The notes below the pieces were generated by a model. That model worked only from the letters and a program-made list of their open reading frames with translations, did no database searches and was not told the origin of the DNA. Below are positions 24,232-35,190 of a DNA stretch of 64,000 nucleotides, in pieces. A program made the position numbers and the translations under genes. This stretch comes from Sorghum bicolor (Eukaryota > Streptophyta > Magnoliopsida > Poales > Poaceae): NCBI RefSeq assembly GCF_000003195.3, contig NC_012878.2, positions 57,722,629 to 57,786,628 of the forward strand. The letters run 5' to 3'. Each line of letters begins with the position of its first letter. The stretch's first letter is position 1.

Positions 24232-24888
24232 GAGCAACTCCAATGGGCCTCCTAAACAGGCCCCTATCTCAAATTTTAAGAGTTTGAGAACTCCAGTGGG
24301 CCTCCTACTTGGGCCCTCATTTTAGGAGAGCTCTCAGATTGTAGTCGGAGGCCCCTAAGAATAGGACCCGACGCGGCCGCGTTCACCGCGCGGCCTCCCT
24401 CTCCTCCGACGCCGGCCGCGGCCACCACGCCCCGACGCGGCCTCCCTCTCCCCCGACGCCTCGACGCCACCGCCGGCCGCGGCCACCCTCTCCCCCGACG
24501 GCCCGGCTCCACCGCGCCCCGACGCCCGGCTCCACCGCGCCCCGACGCGCCGGCTCCACCGTGCCCCGACGCCCTGGCTCCACCGCACCACGACGCCCCG
24601 GCATCACCGCGACCCGACGCCCCGGCATCGGGCGCGTGCGCAGGTTGCGTGTGCGTGAGCGCGGCGCGGCGCGGCGGTGACGGCGGCGCGCGAGCGAGGC
24701 GTCGTTGGGCTGGAGTTGAGCGAGCGCGGCGGTGACGGGGGCGCGACGATGACGGGGGCGCGCGGGTGGGATGCTGGATAGGTAGTTGGGCTGGAGTTGA
24801 GTGATTTTTGGGCCCCTATTGTATGCAGCCCAGCATGCAAATGAAATAAAATAGGGGGCCCAATTTGCATGCTGGGCTGGAGTTGCTC
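24232..24888. mobile_element. PIF/Harbinger-type element with GC-rich tandem-repeat cargo
   Basis: Termini GAGCAACTCCAATGGGCC and (complement of the right end) GAGCAACTCCAGCCC are inverted repeats. TTA at 24229-24231 and 24889-24891 is the 3-bp target duplication. The 657-bp interior is not AT-rich as in most MITEs: 24360-24760 is extremely GC-rich. About 24495-24625 is an imperfect tandem array of a roughly 24-bp unit built on CGACGCCCCGGCTCCACCG. Near the right end a 17-bp perfect inverted repeat (24826-24842 against 24863-24879, CAGCCCAGCATGCAAAT) can form a hairpin. No transposase. The GC-rich filler may have been picked up from elsewhere. Confidence 0.7.
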
Positions 24889-25311
24889 TTAGAGTATCAA
24901 AAAATGGGCTCATTTGCATTCCCCTTTCTGGCCCGGCCCGTCGTCCATTCCGTAGGGCCCATAAAGAAATCAGTCAGTGGGCCTGAGTCCACGTACACAA
25001 TCGGGAACGAATGGGCCTTACCGAGCAAAGTTTTCGTGGAAGCCCAGAAGGAAAGGGACGGAAGAGAAGGGAAAAAAAAAAGTAAACAAAAGCACGCGCA
25101 GTACCATCCTCGATCGCCACGCCACAGCACCAACGGCAAACCCCCTGAAACACGGCTCCAGATCCGGCGGCCGGAGGCGACCTCCTCGCAACCAACGGCG
25201 CTGATCCCCTCCTCCGCCATCTCCGTCCATCTCGGCATCTCCCATCACCATCGATCACCACCACCAAGAGGTAAACCACTGCGGGGACTGCCGCACTTCC
25301 CAGACACCGAG

Positions 25312-25337
25312 CCCCTCTCGCTCGCTCGCTCGCTCTC
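25312..25337. repeat. CTCG microsatellite in the NF-YB leader
   Basis: Repeated CTCG units just upstream of the NF-YB coding start, presumably in its 5' leader or a leader intron. Short simple repeats of this type are common in grass 5' leaders. Confidence 0.7.
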
Positions 25338-25404
25338 GTGTCGTCGTCTGGGTTCAGATCTCGTCTCATGGGCGCCACCATGTGGCAGCGGCCAGGTTCT
25401 CGGC

Positions 25405-27732
25405 ATGTCGGAAGCGGAGGCCGCCTGCGGCGGCGGCGGCGGGGGGAAGGAGCAGGACCGCTTCCTGCCGATCGCCAACATCGGGCGCATCATGCGCCGG
25501 GCGGTGCCGGAGAACGGCAAGATCGCCAAGGACTCCAAGGAGTCCATCCAGGAGTGCGTCTCCGAGTTCATCAGCTTCATCACTAGCGAGTGAGCCCCTC
25601 CCCTTCCCTCGCCCGTGATCTGATCTGGCTCCGAATTGTTCCTCTGATGGACTCGTCCGTGATTTTCATCTCTGCAGAGCGAGTGACAAGTGCATGAAGG
25701 AGAGGCGAAAGACCATCAACGGCGACGACATCATATGGTCCTTGGGCACGCTCGGCTTCGAGGAATACGTTGAGCCCCTCAAGATCTACCTCAAGAATTA
25801 CCGGGAGGTATCATTCAATTCAAACCTCCCCCTTTCCTCCAGCTCCTGTTACTGGGTATTCATCATTATTGTGTTCAAACGCGAAGGCACTATATGTGGT
25901 GTTTAGGATGCCTGACATTGAACTAGAGGCTCTATATGTTCATTTGGATTTTGGAGTCATCGGAGCATTGTGCATATCTAATTGTAGTTCCTTGAGCCTC
26001 TGATAGGCGAGCAAGGATCGAGTGACTATACTGATGTAGGTTGGAAATTGAGGCCTCTTGGAAATTACTGATACTGATGTGGTCTAGAGCATGTTCTTTT
26101 TATAATCCAATAGTCTACACCCTGTATTAACTTTGTGGTGAAAAATGTGAGCACACTCAACTACAAGTGTGCCTGTTTTCCAACACAAAGCATCTGGATG
26201 CGTGTTGGTTGAGAAGTTGTGGGGTTAGCAATTAGATTGTTGGATAAATGAATTCTCAACTTTGCCAGGGCTAAGCTAAATAACTCTTCTTACTGTCAAT
26301 GTCACCTGTACTTGTGTGATCATTTTGTTTGCCTATAGTCTTGCATTGTGCTCCAGACTTATTCCGTACAGAATCATTTCTCCTATGCTGATGGGTTGTT
26401 TTCTATTTTCACCATGGACAACGAACATTGAATGTTTATTATTCTTGATGGCATTGAAGATAGAGGTAATCTTTTGCATATCTTTGTGAGTGTAGGTAAT
26501 TCATTTCCTTTTTCGATGATGATTGACTGAATTATGTACTTTTTCCAACATCTTGTAGGGTGATACAAAAGGTTCGAAATCTTCTGATCAGAATGGAAAG
26601 AAACAGATTTTACTCAATGGTGAACCTGCATCATCGGTAATATTTAATTTCGGCTTGCAATACTGCCATCAAATAGCCCTTGTCCAAAACTGTTACTTCG
26701 CATCTTTTGTTTCTACTACCTACATTTTCTTGATGTAAACTTCTATTTCAATTAGGACACTGCTTCTTGTCCTCATAGCTTAACAGGGTTCTCTACATGC
26801 CTCGTGTGTCAGAGCTCACCCACACTGTTTCAGAACTTGTCACGAGGCATAGATACAAGTTGCATGAAGAAGCTTTCTTGACTCACAATAGGATTCATTG
26901 TGTATTACCTAATCAGCACATTCTATTTGATCGTTCTTCCCTTAATGTTGTATGGCATCTGGTACACGGTACACCGTGCTGAAGAGGATTAGTCTTTAGA
27001 AACCTAAGTGTAGTTCTGATATCCGATCACTAGCAAACTGTACTTACAAAAAGGAACTTAAAACGATACCTCTAGTTAGGACTTCTGTACGATGACCAAT
27101 ATTTGCTATTTTGCTTAGCATGACAGTTCAATATGATTTTGAGTTTTCCAACTGATTCTTGAGGTCTCCCATATTTGTAGGTCTGGATTGAAATGCAGAG
27201 CTTCTGCCGTTACATTCAAAAAAGGATAATTTGAAATCTGTAGATAGACTAATTTGTGACTAATTAAAATGCTGATGAACCGAATATCGGTTGCTTTTTC
27301 ATTACAATTTTATGAAAGCTTGGTTACTTCGTAGCACATTTTATCATCTTTAGAGGTACTCCATATATCAGTTGGTAGATTAGGGTTTTTTTGTCCATTT
27401 ACTTTTGTTTAGGAGATCAAACCTTAAAAACTACAGACATCAAGAACTTTTTTTTGAAAACACTAAGCTATATGTGTAGATTTGTATTAGAAAACATAAA
27501 TCTCGTAAGTTCGGAGGATTTTAAGAGCACAATCTTGAAGATATTAACATTTGAAGACATGTATCGAGGACATGCAAAGTATAATGCATTTAAGTATTTT
27601 TGATCGGAGGTAGTAATATTCATATCCTTTGGATGATAGCTTAGGTCTTTATTATGCTTTTGTGGGGCGTAACTGAAAATGGTGCAACCTAACAATTCTA
27701 TCTTTTGATGATGACAGTTTGATGGCATGTAG
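25405..27732 (+). CDS. NF-YB: NF-YB subunit of the CCAAT-binding transcription factor
   Basis: Histone-fold subunit that pairs with NF-YC, and then NF-YA or CO-like proteins, on CCAAT promoters in the nucleus. Exons: 25405-25589, 25678-25807, 26559-26636 and 27718-27732, giving 135 residues. The start [10 protein letters not shown] leads into the conserved core, opening with [18 protein letters not shown] and continuing [37 protein letters not shown] and [19 protein letters not shown], the full NF-YB domain at residues about 19-105. The tail ([11 protein letters not shown] ... [10 protein letters not shown]) is short. The last exon is only 15 nt (FDGM and stop), placed by a good AG acceptor and by similarity to short-tailed grass NF-YBs. 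It is the least certain part. Upstream ATGs at 25338 and 25368 are out of frame. Confidence 0.9.
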
Positions 27733-29075
27733 GATGGACGGTGGTGGTGGAAATGATTGGCCCTGAAACTTCATTTTGTCAAGCAGAGCGTATGCCATAA
27801 TTGCTTCATGGCACCTAGGATTGAGAGAAATGTTATGGTTAATGGGACTCACCATCAGTGCCCCTCTGCAACGAGCGCTTCTAAAAACATGTTACTTATG
27901 GATGTTAGCTCTCATGAAGTTATTATCTTCTATTATTGGGGCATACAAACTTCCCTTCTTAGGTCATAGACTTATAGTTCGATTGTAGAGTGCTGTAAGA
28001 ATCTGTCCAACCATGGCAGTTGGCGCTATGTTGCATGAATGAAATCGCCAAATCGGCGGTACTTTACAGATATCCTGTTTCTACAGTGAAGGACTGTACG
28101 CAGTTGAAGTCTGTTGTCGACTCTGAGAAGGTGCAAGTATTAGTTGAGAGTCGTGCAACCCAAAATCCTGCCATGCAATAGATCCACAAAGAAAAAAAGA
28201 GAGAAGGTAATAGAGACTTCCATGACTGCAACCCCATAGTCATGCATTCTTGTGTAATGCCTTGGCATATATGTCTCATGGTCCATATTTGATTATTTGT
28301 CAAGATAATAATAAATCCTCAAGGTAACAAGAGTACACTTCACAATTTCTGAAGCTTCGAGAAATAGTGAGGGGGTACGTCGAGCGTATATTTGGTGTGT
28401 TGGGGGTCCTATCATGTAAGAGATCAGTACAAATAAAAACACCATCAAAATAAAAAAAAACATCCACAAAACCAAAATGAAGACCCAGAGTCTAGTTGTG
28501 CAATAAACACCTGGGGTTGTGTTTTTTGACTTGTGTTTCTCCAAACCTATTTAAATAGCGGCCTACCACATTTAGCTACAACAAAAAAAAGCTATAGTTA
28601 CAGTAGTTATAAACCAAGCTATAGCGGAGTTATAAAGGTGCTATAGTTGACTATTTACAACAACGTCTCCACCAATTCTGTCCAGTTCAACAATAGAGCA
28701 AATCAGTGGTGTCTTGACGCTACCATCCGATGAACCATCTTAAGATTTAGTTGAGCCAAATCTAAGCGTGCACCACCTAATAGCTTTCTCAGGCTTCAAG
28801 TTAATGTAATCTTTTGCTTAGTGTGACCCAGAAGGGTTTATGAGTTATTACAACTAACTACTGTATCGATTTCCCTGTTTGACATGTGTTCCTATTTTTC
28901 AGGAGTCCCACTTCCAAATTGCTGCTAGATGTTAAAAAAAACGCTAAATTACTCGCACCCAACTCCCTCGCATCACTATGGCCATTGAATATTATATAAA
29001 AATCTAGAATTTATGACACTTGGATGGTAAATATCGGTTTGTTCCCTATCTTTCCTTTTTATTAAGGATGTCTAG
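27733..29075. other. NF-YB 3' flank and intergenic sequence
   Basis: No second gene supported. The first few hundred bases after the NF-YB stop probably include its 3' untranslated region. A short palindromic patch with repeated CTATAGC/GCTATAG words lies at about 28560-28680, likely a MITE remnant. Confidence 0.45.
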
Positions 29076-29337
29076 CACTATAAAAAAACTTAACCGCGAT
29101 CTTTTCAAAATCCGCTCGGTGGTGGGCAGTAATTTTATCCGCCTCAGTCAATGCTTCGGATTAACTGAGGCAGACACTTTTTATTAACCGAGATGGTTAC
29201 ATGCAATTGTCTCAAAAAATCAATTTACAGAGGCGGCCTAAAACTTGTTAACCGAGACGGGCCTTTTAAGTGTCCGGCCTCCCCATTTTTTGAGGTAGAC
29301 CACTTATAAGGGCCGCCTCAGTTAATATGGTGACGAA
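29076..29337. mobile_element. CACTA-type transposon end with subterminal repeats
   Basis: Begins CACTATAAAAAAACTTAACC, close to the CACTACAAGAAA-type terminus of grass En/Spm-like elements. It then carries scattered direct and inverted copies of a motif like CGCCTCAGTTAA / TTAACCGAGACGG, characteristic of CACTA subterminal arrays. No opposite terminus was found before the sequence turns AT-rich, so this seems a solo or truncated end. Non-coding. Confidence 0.65.
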
Positions 29338-29521
29338 TCTAACATTTTTCATCATAAATTTTGTAATTGTAACATTATTGCTTTTTCATGAAATTTGTGA
29401 GGTTTCATGTGCCATTATTAGTGTAGGCCTTTAATCTGTTCTTTGCTGGACGTGATGTACTTTAGAATAAGAAAATGTTCTTTGTCTTTATAGCTGGGTC
29501 TGCAGTTATGCAATTATACTA

Positions 29522-29772
29522 CTCCCTCCGTTTACGAAAGAGTCAATTTCTAGAGTTGTCCTAAGTTAAAACTTTTTAAACTTTGACTAAATTTCTAGAA
29601 AAAAATGCTAAGATTTATGATATCAAATTAATATCATTAGATTCATCATAGAATATATTTTTATATAATGTGCATTTTATGTCATAGATGTTGTTATTCT
29701 TTTTTTTTATAAAATTAGTCAAACTTAAAAAATTTTGATTACAGAAATTGATTCTTTCGTGGACGGAGAGAG
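29522..29772. mobile_element. Stowaway MITE with TA borders
   Basis: A 251-bp element beginning CTCCCTCCGTTTACGAAAGA and ending TCTTTCGTGGACGGAGAGAG, inverted complements, with TA at 29520-29521 and 29773-29774. Typical AT-rich Stowaway interior. Termini are well preserved, suggesting a fairly recent insertion. Confidence 0.85.
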
Positions 29773-30909
29773 TACTAGCGATTAGTCGCAACGCAAGAGA
29801 GGGAGTGTGGACTGTCGTCGTCCGATGCAAATGACGATGATGGTGACCTGTCGATGGGCTCATCTAAAGGGGACAACTATCGCCTATCGGGCTATTGCAG
29901 TTTGGGCTTATTTGGATTGGAGCTGACTCAGGATGGAGGATGGTGTGATAGTTCATCTGTGGGGTCCTTTGTGGAATGCATGTGTTCGGGAAATGATATG
30001 ACGACGGTGGATAGCAACATATGCTTGGGGATCATGTTAACAGGTATCTAGAGTAGGAATACCTGCATGCGAGGACTCTGCCAAATGGAATGTATTGGTG
30101 TTTGGTTCAGCAGCATGTGGTTAATTAATAGCTTGGTCAAAGGTTTCGCAAAATTTTCCGAGGGATGCAGCAGCATTCAGCAAACAATGGCTGAACTTGA
30201 ACAGGTCCAAAACCACGGTCATGTACTGTGTTTAACTCGGGTACGATATTGACTGATCAACAGAATAGCTGCAGCTTCTTCACGTCTTAGGTACGGCCGG
30301 CTCTGACCGTGGTTACTTGTCAAACTACAGGGCCGGCCCAAGGTCAAACGCCACTGCAACTGCCGCTTCGACTTGGGGCCGACTTGCCTGCCTCTTCATC
30401 TGCTCCAAGGACAAACACGTGCATGCGTCCGTCTTGTATGTTTCGTCTCAGACAGGGAATTATTTACTGCTAGAATTTTTCCTAGACCAGAAATATATAG
30501 CTCAGAGCTGTAATTTTCATCTCCTTTTCGCCATTTCATTCATGTTGCTCCGAATATAATCCAAGGTAGGTTGTACGAGTATATATGACTAGCTCAAAAC
30601 CCATTACTGTGTGTTTTCCAGTGCCATAGGTCAGTGCCAGTATACTTATTCTACATTAGTCAGTAGCTTTTGAGAACCCAGCAAGGAACAGTTCAAGGTA
30701 CGTGCTACCTTGGTCGTCCAGGCCGGCTTATCGACGCACGAAGGCGAAGTATATGGCACGGCTCCCGATCGATCGAGTTCTTCTCCACACACGCAACGCA
30801 GTCAAATTCCTGCCAGTGACGTCCCGTCACCTAGCTGCTTTCTCTCTCCCTCTTCTCTTGAACAAAACGAGCGTACCTGCAGGCTGCAGATACGCATCTG
30901 CAGCTAGCA
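29773..30909. other. Intergenic sequence and VQ gene promoter region
   Basis: No separate gene supported. The last 200 bp before the VQ gene contain a palindromic CAGTGACGTCCCGTCAC element around 30815-30831 with a TGACG core, the sort of site bound by bZIP/TGA factors. Its function here is inference. Confidence 0.4.
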
Positions 30910-31164
30910 ATGTCGACGAGGGAGGATGGGAACCCCAAGCCGGTGACCGTGAAGATCATCGAGACGGTGTACGTGGAGGCCGACACCGCCGACGACTTCA
31001 AGTCCGTCGTCCAGAGGCTCACCGGCAAGGACGCCGCCGTCGCCGCCGAGCTGGAGGAGAGCAACAGGCCTGCTGCACCACCACAAGCCGCTCAACAAGG
31101 TTCTCTTGGTGATCGCAAGACTTCTGCTGGCGCCTCCAGCAAAAGGAGAACGGGTGAGAGATAG
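30910..31164 (+). CDS. Short VQ-motif protein
   Basis: A single-exon gene for 84 residues. VQ proteins are small plant co-regulators, mostly nuclear or plastid-targeted, that bind WRKY transcription factors or MAP-kinase substrates in defence and stress responses. The motif FKSVVQRLTG at residues 30-39 matches the family consensus F-x3-VQ-x-LTG exactly. Before it comes VTVKIIETVYVEADTADD, as in VQ1/VQ10-type short members. The tail is rich in Ala, Gln, Ser and basic residues (KRRTGER at the end). The first ATG of the frame lies in a CAGCTAGCAATGTCG context and is taken as start. A TGACGT-like element lies just upstream. Which WRKY partner it has cannot be told. Confidence 0.9.
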   Translation: MSTREDGNPKPVTVKIIETVYVEADTADDFKSVVQRLTGKDAAVAAELEESNRPAAPPQAAQQGSLGDRKTSAGASSKRRTGER

Positions 31165-32036
31165 ATGTGCGTAATTACTCTACCCTGCATGCATATTACG
31201 ATGAAATAGCTAACGATCAGTGTAATTTAATTTTATCATCATTCATGCAAGGTCTTCCTCTTTTGATTTCGTCTCCCTCTTGTTCTTTCTTTCCTTTATT
31301 CATTTGATTTGTGATGAAATAGCTAACGATCAGTGTTATTTCGTCTGAAACTACTTATACTATTATGATGAACAACGGCCTTTTACAGTGTTGCTGATGG
31401 TGTGTATGTATGAAGAAACTATGAATATGATCTAGTAGAAGTTCCTTCACGTTTAGGTCATCTGTCGCTCTGTCAGCTAGCTATCTGTGGCATTTATTCA
31501 ACATGGAGTATTAGTATATGCTAACCTTAACGAGAACGGCTCCCGTTGTTCACCTTCACCGGCCCTCAACATAGGCTGTAGAATCACATCAAAGGCTCTG
31601 GCTACTAGCAGTAGCAAGCAGAGTACAGAAAAACGCCTGATGAGCACAAAACTGCATCAAATCGAATCGGAAATGGTCAGACACATGATCTTGTCGTTCA
31701 TTGTTGCGTGATGAAACTCAACGCATTATTGCATTTGTTTTGTCCAGTAAACCAGGGAGACTAGCTATGTTATCCTTGCATTAGTTGCCCACAAGTCTAA
31801 TTCACTACGTAGAGTACTACCTCATCTCACAGCCTCACACAGCGACGGTATCCCTGTTACCAGCGTTGAAGAAGTGAAAGGGCTGACGCGTGCCTTTCCT
31901 TCGTTTTTTTTTTTTTGCCGTATTGCTTTCGGCTCTTCGCCTCTTCTTTAATCCTCTGCGATTTGCTACACTGTTTCATCGGCTAACTAATTTTAACATG
32001 AACTAAATGCATTCAAGGTTGTCGTTCGTGTTCATA
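31165..32036. other. VQ gene 3' flank and intergenic sequence
   Basis: No gene supported. The block GATGAAATAGCTAACGATCAGTGT occurs twice (about 31199 and 31312), a short direct repeat in the likely 3' untranslated region of the VQ gene. Confidence 0.45.
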
Positions 32037-32307
32037 CTTCCCTCCCTAGGTCCACGAAAAATTCAATTCTTATTAGAGTTGTCTTAAGTTAATATTTTAT
32101 TAAGTTTACCAAATTTTTATTTTAGAAAATAATTTCATGATGTATGAAACCAATGCAAATTAGTGTCATCAAATACACCATAAAATATTTTTTTATAATG
32201 TGATCATCTAGTGCCATATGCATTTATGCCCTTTTTCTATAAATTTGGTCTAACTTAAAAAATAACTAAAGATAATTCTAGAAAGTGATTTGTTCATATG
32301 GATGAAG
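32037..32307. mobile_element. Stowaway MITE with TA borders
   Basis: Begins CTTCCCTCCCTAGGTCC and ends TTGTTCATATGGATGAAG, with TA at 32035-32036 and 32308-32309. AT-rich interior of 271 bp including a GTGATCATCTAG stretch. Termini are only moderately similar, so an older copy. Confidence 0.65.
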
Positions 32308-32404
32308 TATGACTAGGTCAACATGGTACTGGATGTCTGGATCATCGAATTTGGGCTATCAGAACCTGAACGGTAAATGCATTCAGGTCTTGTTCACATG
32401 TGTA

Positions 32405-32687
32405 CTCCCTCCATCCGATTTTTTTTTAAAAAAAAGTTTTCATAAGTCATTTTTTAAAAGTTTTACTAAATTCATAGAAAAGTCTGTCACGATTTATGAA
32501 AGCAATGCGAAATAATCTTATTAAATACATCATAAAATATTTTTATAATACGATCATATATACTTTCTTGCGATTCATAATACGGTCATATGATGTCAAC
32601 CATTTATGCCCTTTTCTATAAATCCGGCCTAACATAAAAACAACTTGAATTAATTCTAGAAAATATTTTATTTAGGAACAGAGGATC
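32405..32687. mobile_element. Stowaway MITE, second copy nearby
   Basis: Begins CTCCCTCCATCCGATTTTTT with TA at 32403-32404 and ends TTTAGGAACAGAGGATC before TA. Internally similar to the element at 32037-32307 (TCATAAAATATTTTTATAAT, CATTTATGCCCTTTTCTATAAAT), so the two belong to one subfamily inserted about 100 bp apart in the same orientation. Confidence 0.7.
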
Positions 32688-32974
32688 TATGATTAATTGG
32701 ATCAACACGGCACAAGTAGTGTATCAAAAAAACATAAGATTTACTTTTATTTAGCTTTATTTCACCATATTTGTAGGAAAAACTAGAGTTTATCCATCAT
32801 ATCAAGATCTCAAGAGATAGCTAGCCAGCAGGTAGGTATACATAAGCAGCTCATCGTAACATATATAGGTAACACAAACAAGACTAATATAATATGCGCG
32901 CACTATAGTAATGGTGTGTTGATATATTGTAGTATATATAAGATCAATCGGGAGAGATGCATGCGCATGCATGG

Positions 32975-33388
32975 CTACTGGCCGGCGGCGAAGGCGTCAA
33001 CGGGGAAGGTCTTGGTGACGCCGGCGAGGCTCTTGAAGTGGATGTTGCCTGTGGGCGGGTCGTCGACGGCCATCTCGTTGATGGGCGGCCAGAGCATGAG
33101 CTCCTTGGCCTTGACCCCCTTGAGCTTCTTGATGCCCCTGGGCTGGACGTAGCCGGCGATCTCGACGTCGTAGCTCACCTGCTTGCCGATCTTGTGGAAC
33201 CGGTGCTCCACCTTCTTGCGCTGCGCCAGCCAGAAGTAGCCCGTGTCCCGCACGAACCCCACCTCCGTCACGTCCTCCAGCGGCAGCAGGCCCAGCGGGA
33301 GGCCGAACTCCTCCAGCAGCGCCGCCGCCGCCTTCGTCCCCTCGTCGTGCCCCTTGGTCACCACCGCGCCCTCCTTCTCCGCCGCCAT
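32975..33388 (-). CDS. DUF538 family protein
   Basis: A single-exon gene for 137 residues. DUF538 proteins are small plant proteins of a beta-barrel fold often induced by stress; no molecular reaction is established for the family. The sequence has the usual landmarks: EEFGLPLGLLPLEDVTEVGF near residues 26-45, TGYFWLAQ, the VSYDVEIAGYVQPRGIKKLKGVKAKEL block, and a C-terminal GNIHFKSLAGVTKTFP. No N-terminal signal peptide is evident (MAAEKEGAVVTKGHDEG), unlike many secreted DUF538 members, which suggests a cytosolic form. The upstream region holds a TG-rich microsatellite and a TATATATA element on the same strand. Confidence 0.92.
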   Translation of the reverse strand: MAAEKEGAVVTKGHDEGTKAAAALLEEFGLPLGLLPLEDVTEVGFVRDTGYFWLAQRKKVEHRFHKIGKQVSYDVEIAGYVQPRGIKKLKGVKAKELMLWPPINEMAVDDPPTGNIHFKSLAGVTKTFPVDAFAAGQ

Positions 33389-33423
33389 GGCTGCTACCTA
33401 GCTAGCTGCTTCTGCTTGCTTGG

Positions 33424-33453
33424 GTGTGGGTGTGTGTGTGTGCGTGTGTGTGT
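33424..33453. repeat. TG-rich microsatellite in DUF538 leader
   Basis: GGGTGTGGGTGTGTGTGTG and onward to GTGTGTGTG, lying 36-65 bp upstream of the DUF538 start codon and so probably in its 5' leader (as a CA repeat on the sense strand). A likely length polymorphism. Confidence 0.8.
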
Positions 33454-33549
33454 TATTTACTAGCTAAGCTAATAAGCAGCTACTAGCTGAGATCGATCGA
33501 CTTCGTTTGGTAGTTGGTTGTGCTTGCATTGGGGGGTGGCTGGGCACGC

Positions 33550-33558
33550 ATATATATA
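33550..33558 (-). promoter_or_regulatory. Likely TATA box of the DUF538 gene
   Basis: Reading ATATATATA on the minus strand between GC-rich flanks, about 160 bp upstream of the DUF538 start codon. That position would put transcription start near 33520 and give a leader of roughly 130 nt. Inferred from composition and position only. Confidence 0.5.
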
Positions 33559-35010
33559 TGGGGGGAGACGGGTGGGCAGGTCGCAAGAGCGTGGAGCATG
33601 TTTGGGTTGGACTCGCCGTTGGTTTCGGAATCGAGCGCGGGGTGTTGCATTAATTGGGACACGCCCTCGGCCCTCGGACTCGGACCTGCGTGTCGATCGA
33701 TTATTTTCGGCGTCGCAGATTTTTGAATTTGCCGTGAGTTCGTCAACTCCGAGGGGCCGACGTGAACGTACTATAGATATAGGAGTAGTAGACAATTACC
33801 ATGCCATTTGCATGGTTTTTGAAGCATATGTTGCTCCGGCAGTGGCTCCATGTTTAGATTAATTTTAAAATGGTACTTCTAGAGTAAAGCTCAATGCAGC
33901 TCTGGCTCCATATGGTTACATATAAATTTTTAAAAACGTGCAATGTATAATCGAACCATTACATTAGCGCGAGAAAACGTGATACAGTTTGAATGCTATT
34001 TAATGCTCTAGTGATTCACAACCAGATTTTATAATTTCTCCTAGTGATGTGGGGTTCTCCTAGTGTTTTAATTAGCATTCAAAATTTAGAATGAACTTTC
34101 TCTAGTAAATGTCTTCTAGTGAAGATTCCCTAGTGTCTTGACTAGTGGTAGTGTTTTATTACTAACTAAAAACACTAGGAGAACTTCACCATTTTGGTAG
34201 TGATTCTTCATTCTCTTTTGTTTTGTTTGGAACAACAAAGAACTTTTTGTTGGTGCTTGAATTTGAATTTTGTTTGACTAATCGCTCTTTTACACAGGCT
34301 AGGATTTAGACTCCAAGGAGATGTAAGTATACAAGTTTGTTGATGAATGCATTGCTCACAACTAACCAAAGTCGGTCATCTTCTCTCTTTTGATTTTCTA
34401 CGTGATACACATATAGGTATTCTCTAATCTCTATTTGATTGTAATAAACTTATTACTCTATATATCATACATCGTCTAATAAAAGCGGCCCGTCCTTTCT
34501 GAAAAAACTCTATACATCATTCCATCCATATTGATAGTTTTCCCTTTGCATTGCGCCTTTATTAGGCTCCCTCTGGAGAAACGTAGAGGAGTTTCCTATG
34601 AATCCTTTTAGAACAAATGAGACTGGGTTGCTACAAATCCTATGGAATGTCTTGTTTCCTATGAATTTTGGAGGGATTTTACCAAGTGGGAAGTTTCATT
34701 TATGTCTCTTTACCCTCTCCGTCGTCAAATTTCACGTATTTTCTCAATCCATAGGAGTTAAGGCGTTAGGGCATTCTGTTCCTACATTTTTTTATATATT
34801 CTTCCTTTTCTAAAATCTTGCATTGCAAAAGGAAGCCTTATGTGTTTAAAATACTGAATTTGTAGAAACTTATTAGCTACCTTTCACAGTTTTCGGACCA
34901 GTATAATCTTTTGTGTTCTTCTTGCATCATCGTCTAAGTTCCGAGGTACGTAGACTCGTATCACTCATTAGTGTCTGGATCACAAATCCAGTTACCGACA
35001 ATTATATATC
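33559..35010. other. Intergenic sequence, no gene seen
   Basis: No gene supported. At 33.98-34.20 kb the words TCTAGTG / CACTAG are repeated many times on both strands, suggesting a degenerate foldback MITE. At 34.58-34.76 kb another degenerate element has CCTATGAATTTTGGAGGG and ATCCATAGGAGTTAAGG. Confidence 0.45.
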
Positions 35011-35190
35011 TAAGTTAGGTTTCTAATATTGATGGTGGTAGATCATTTAGAAACAAATATGTATATACATACCTTCTCAATTATTTAAATGTATAGGATC
35101 TAAGTTAGGTTTCTAATATTGATGGTGGTAGATCATTTAGAAACAAATATGTATATACATACCTTCTCAATTATTTAAATGTATAGGACC
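35011..35190. repeat. 90-bp exact tandem duplication
   Basis: Two adjacent 90-bp units (35011-35100 and 35101-35190), both starting TAAGTTAGGTTTCTAATATT and ending AAATGTATAGG. They differ only at the next-to-last base (GATC versus GACC). Near identity shows a very recent duplication or an assembly duplication. The unit is AT-rich and non-coding. Confidence 0.95.
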
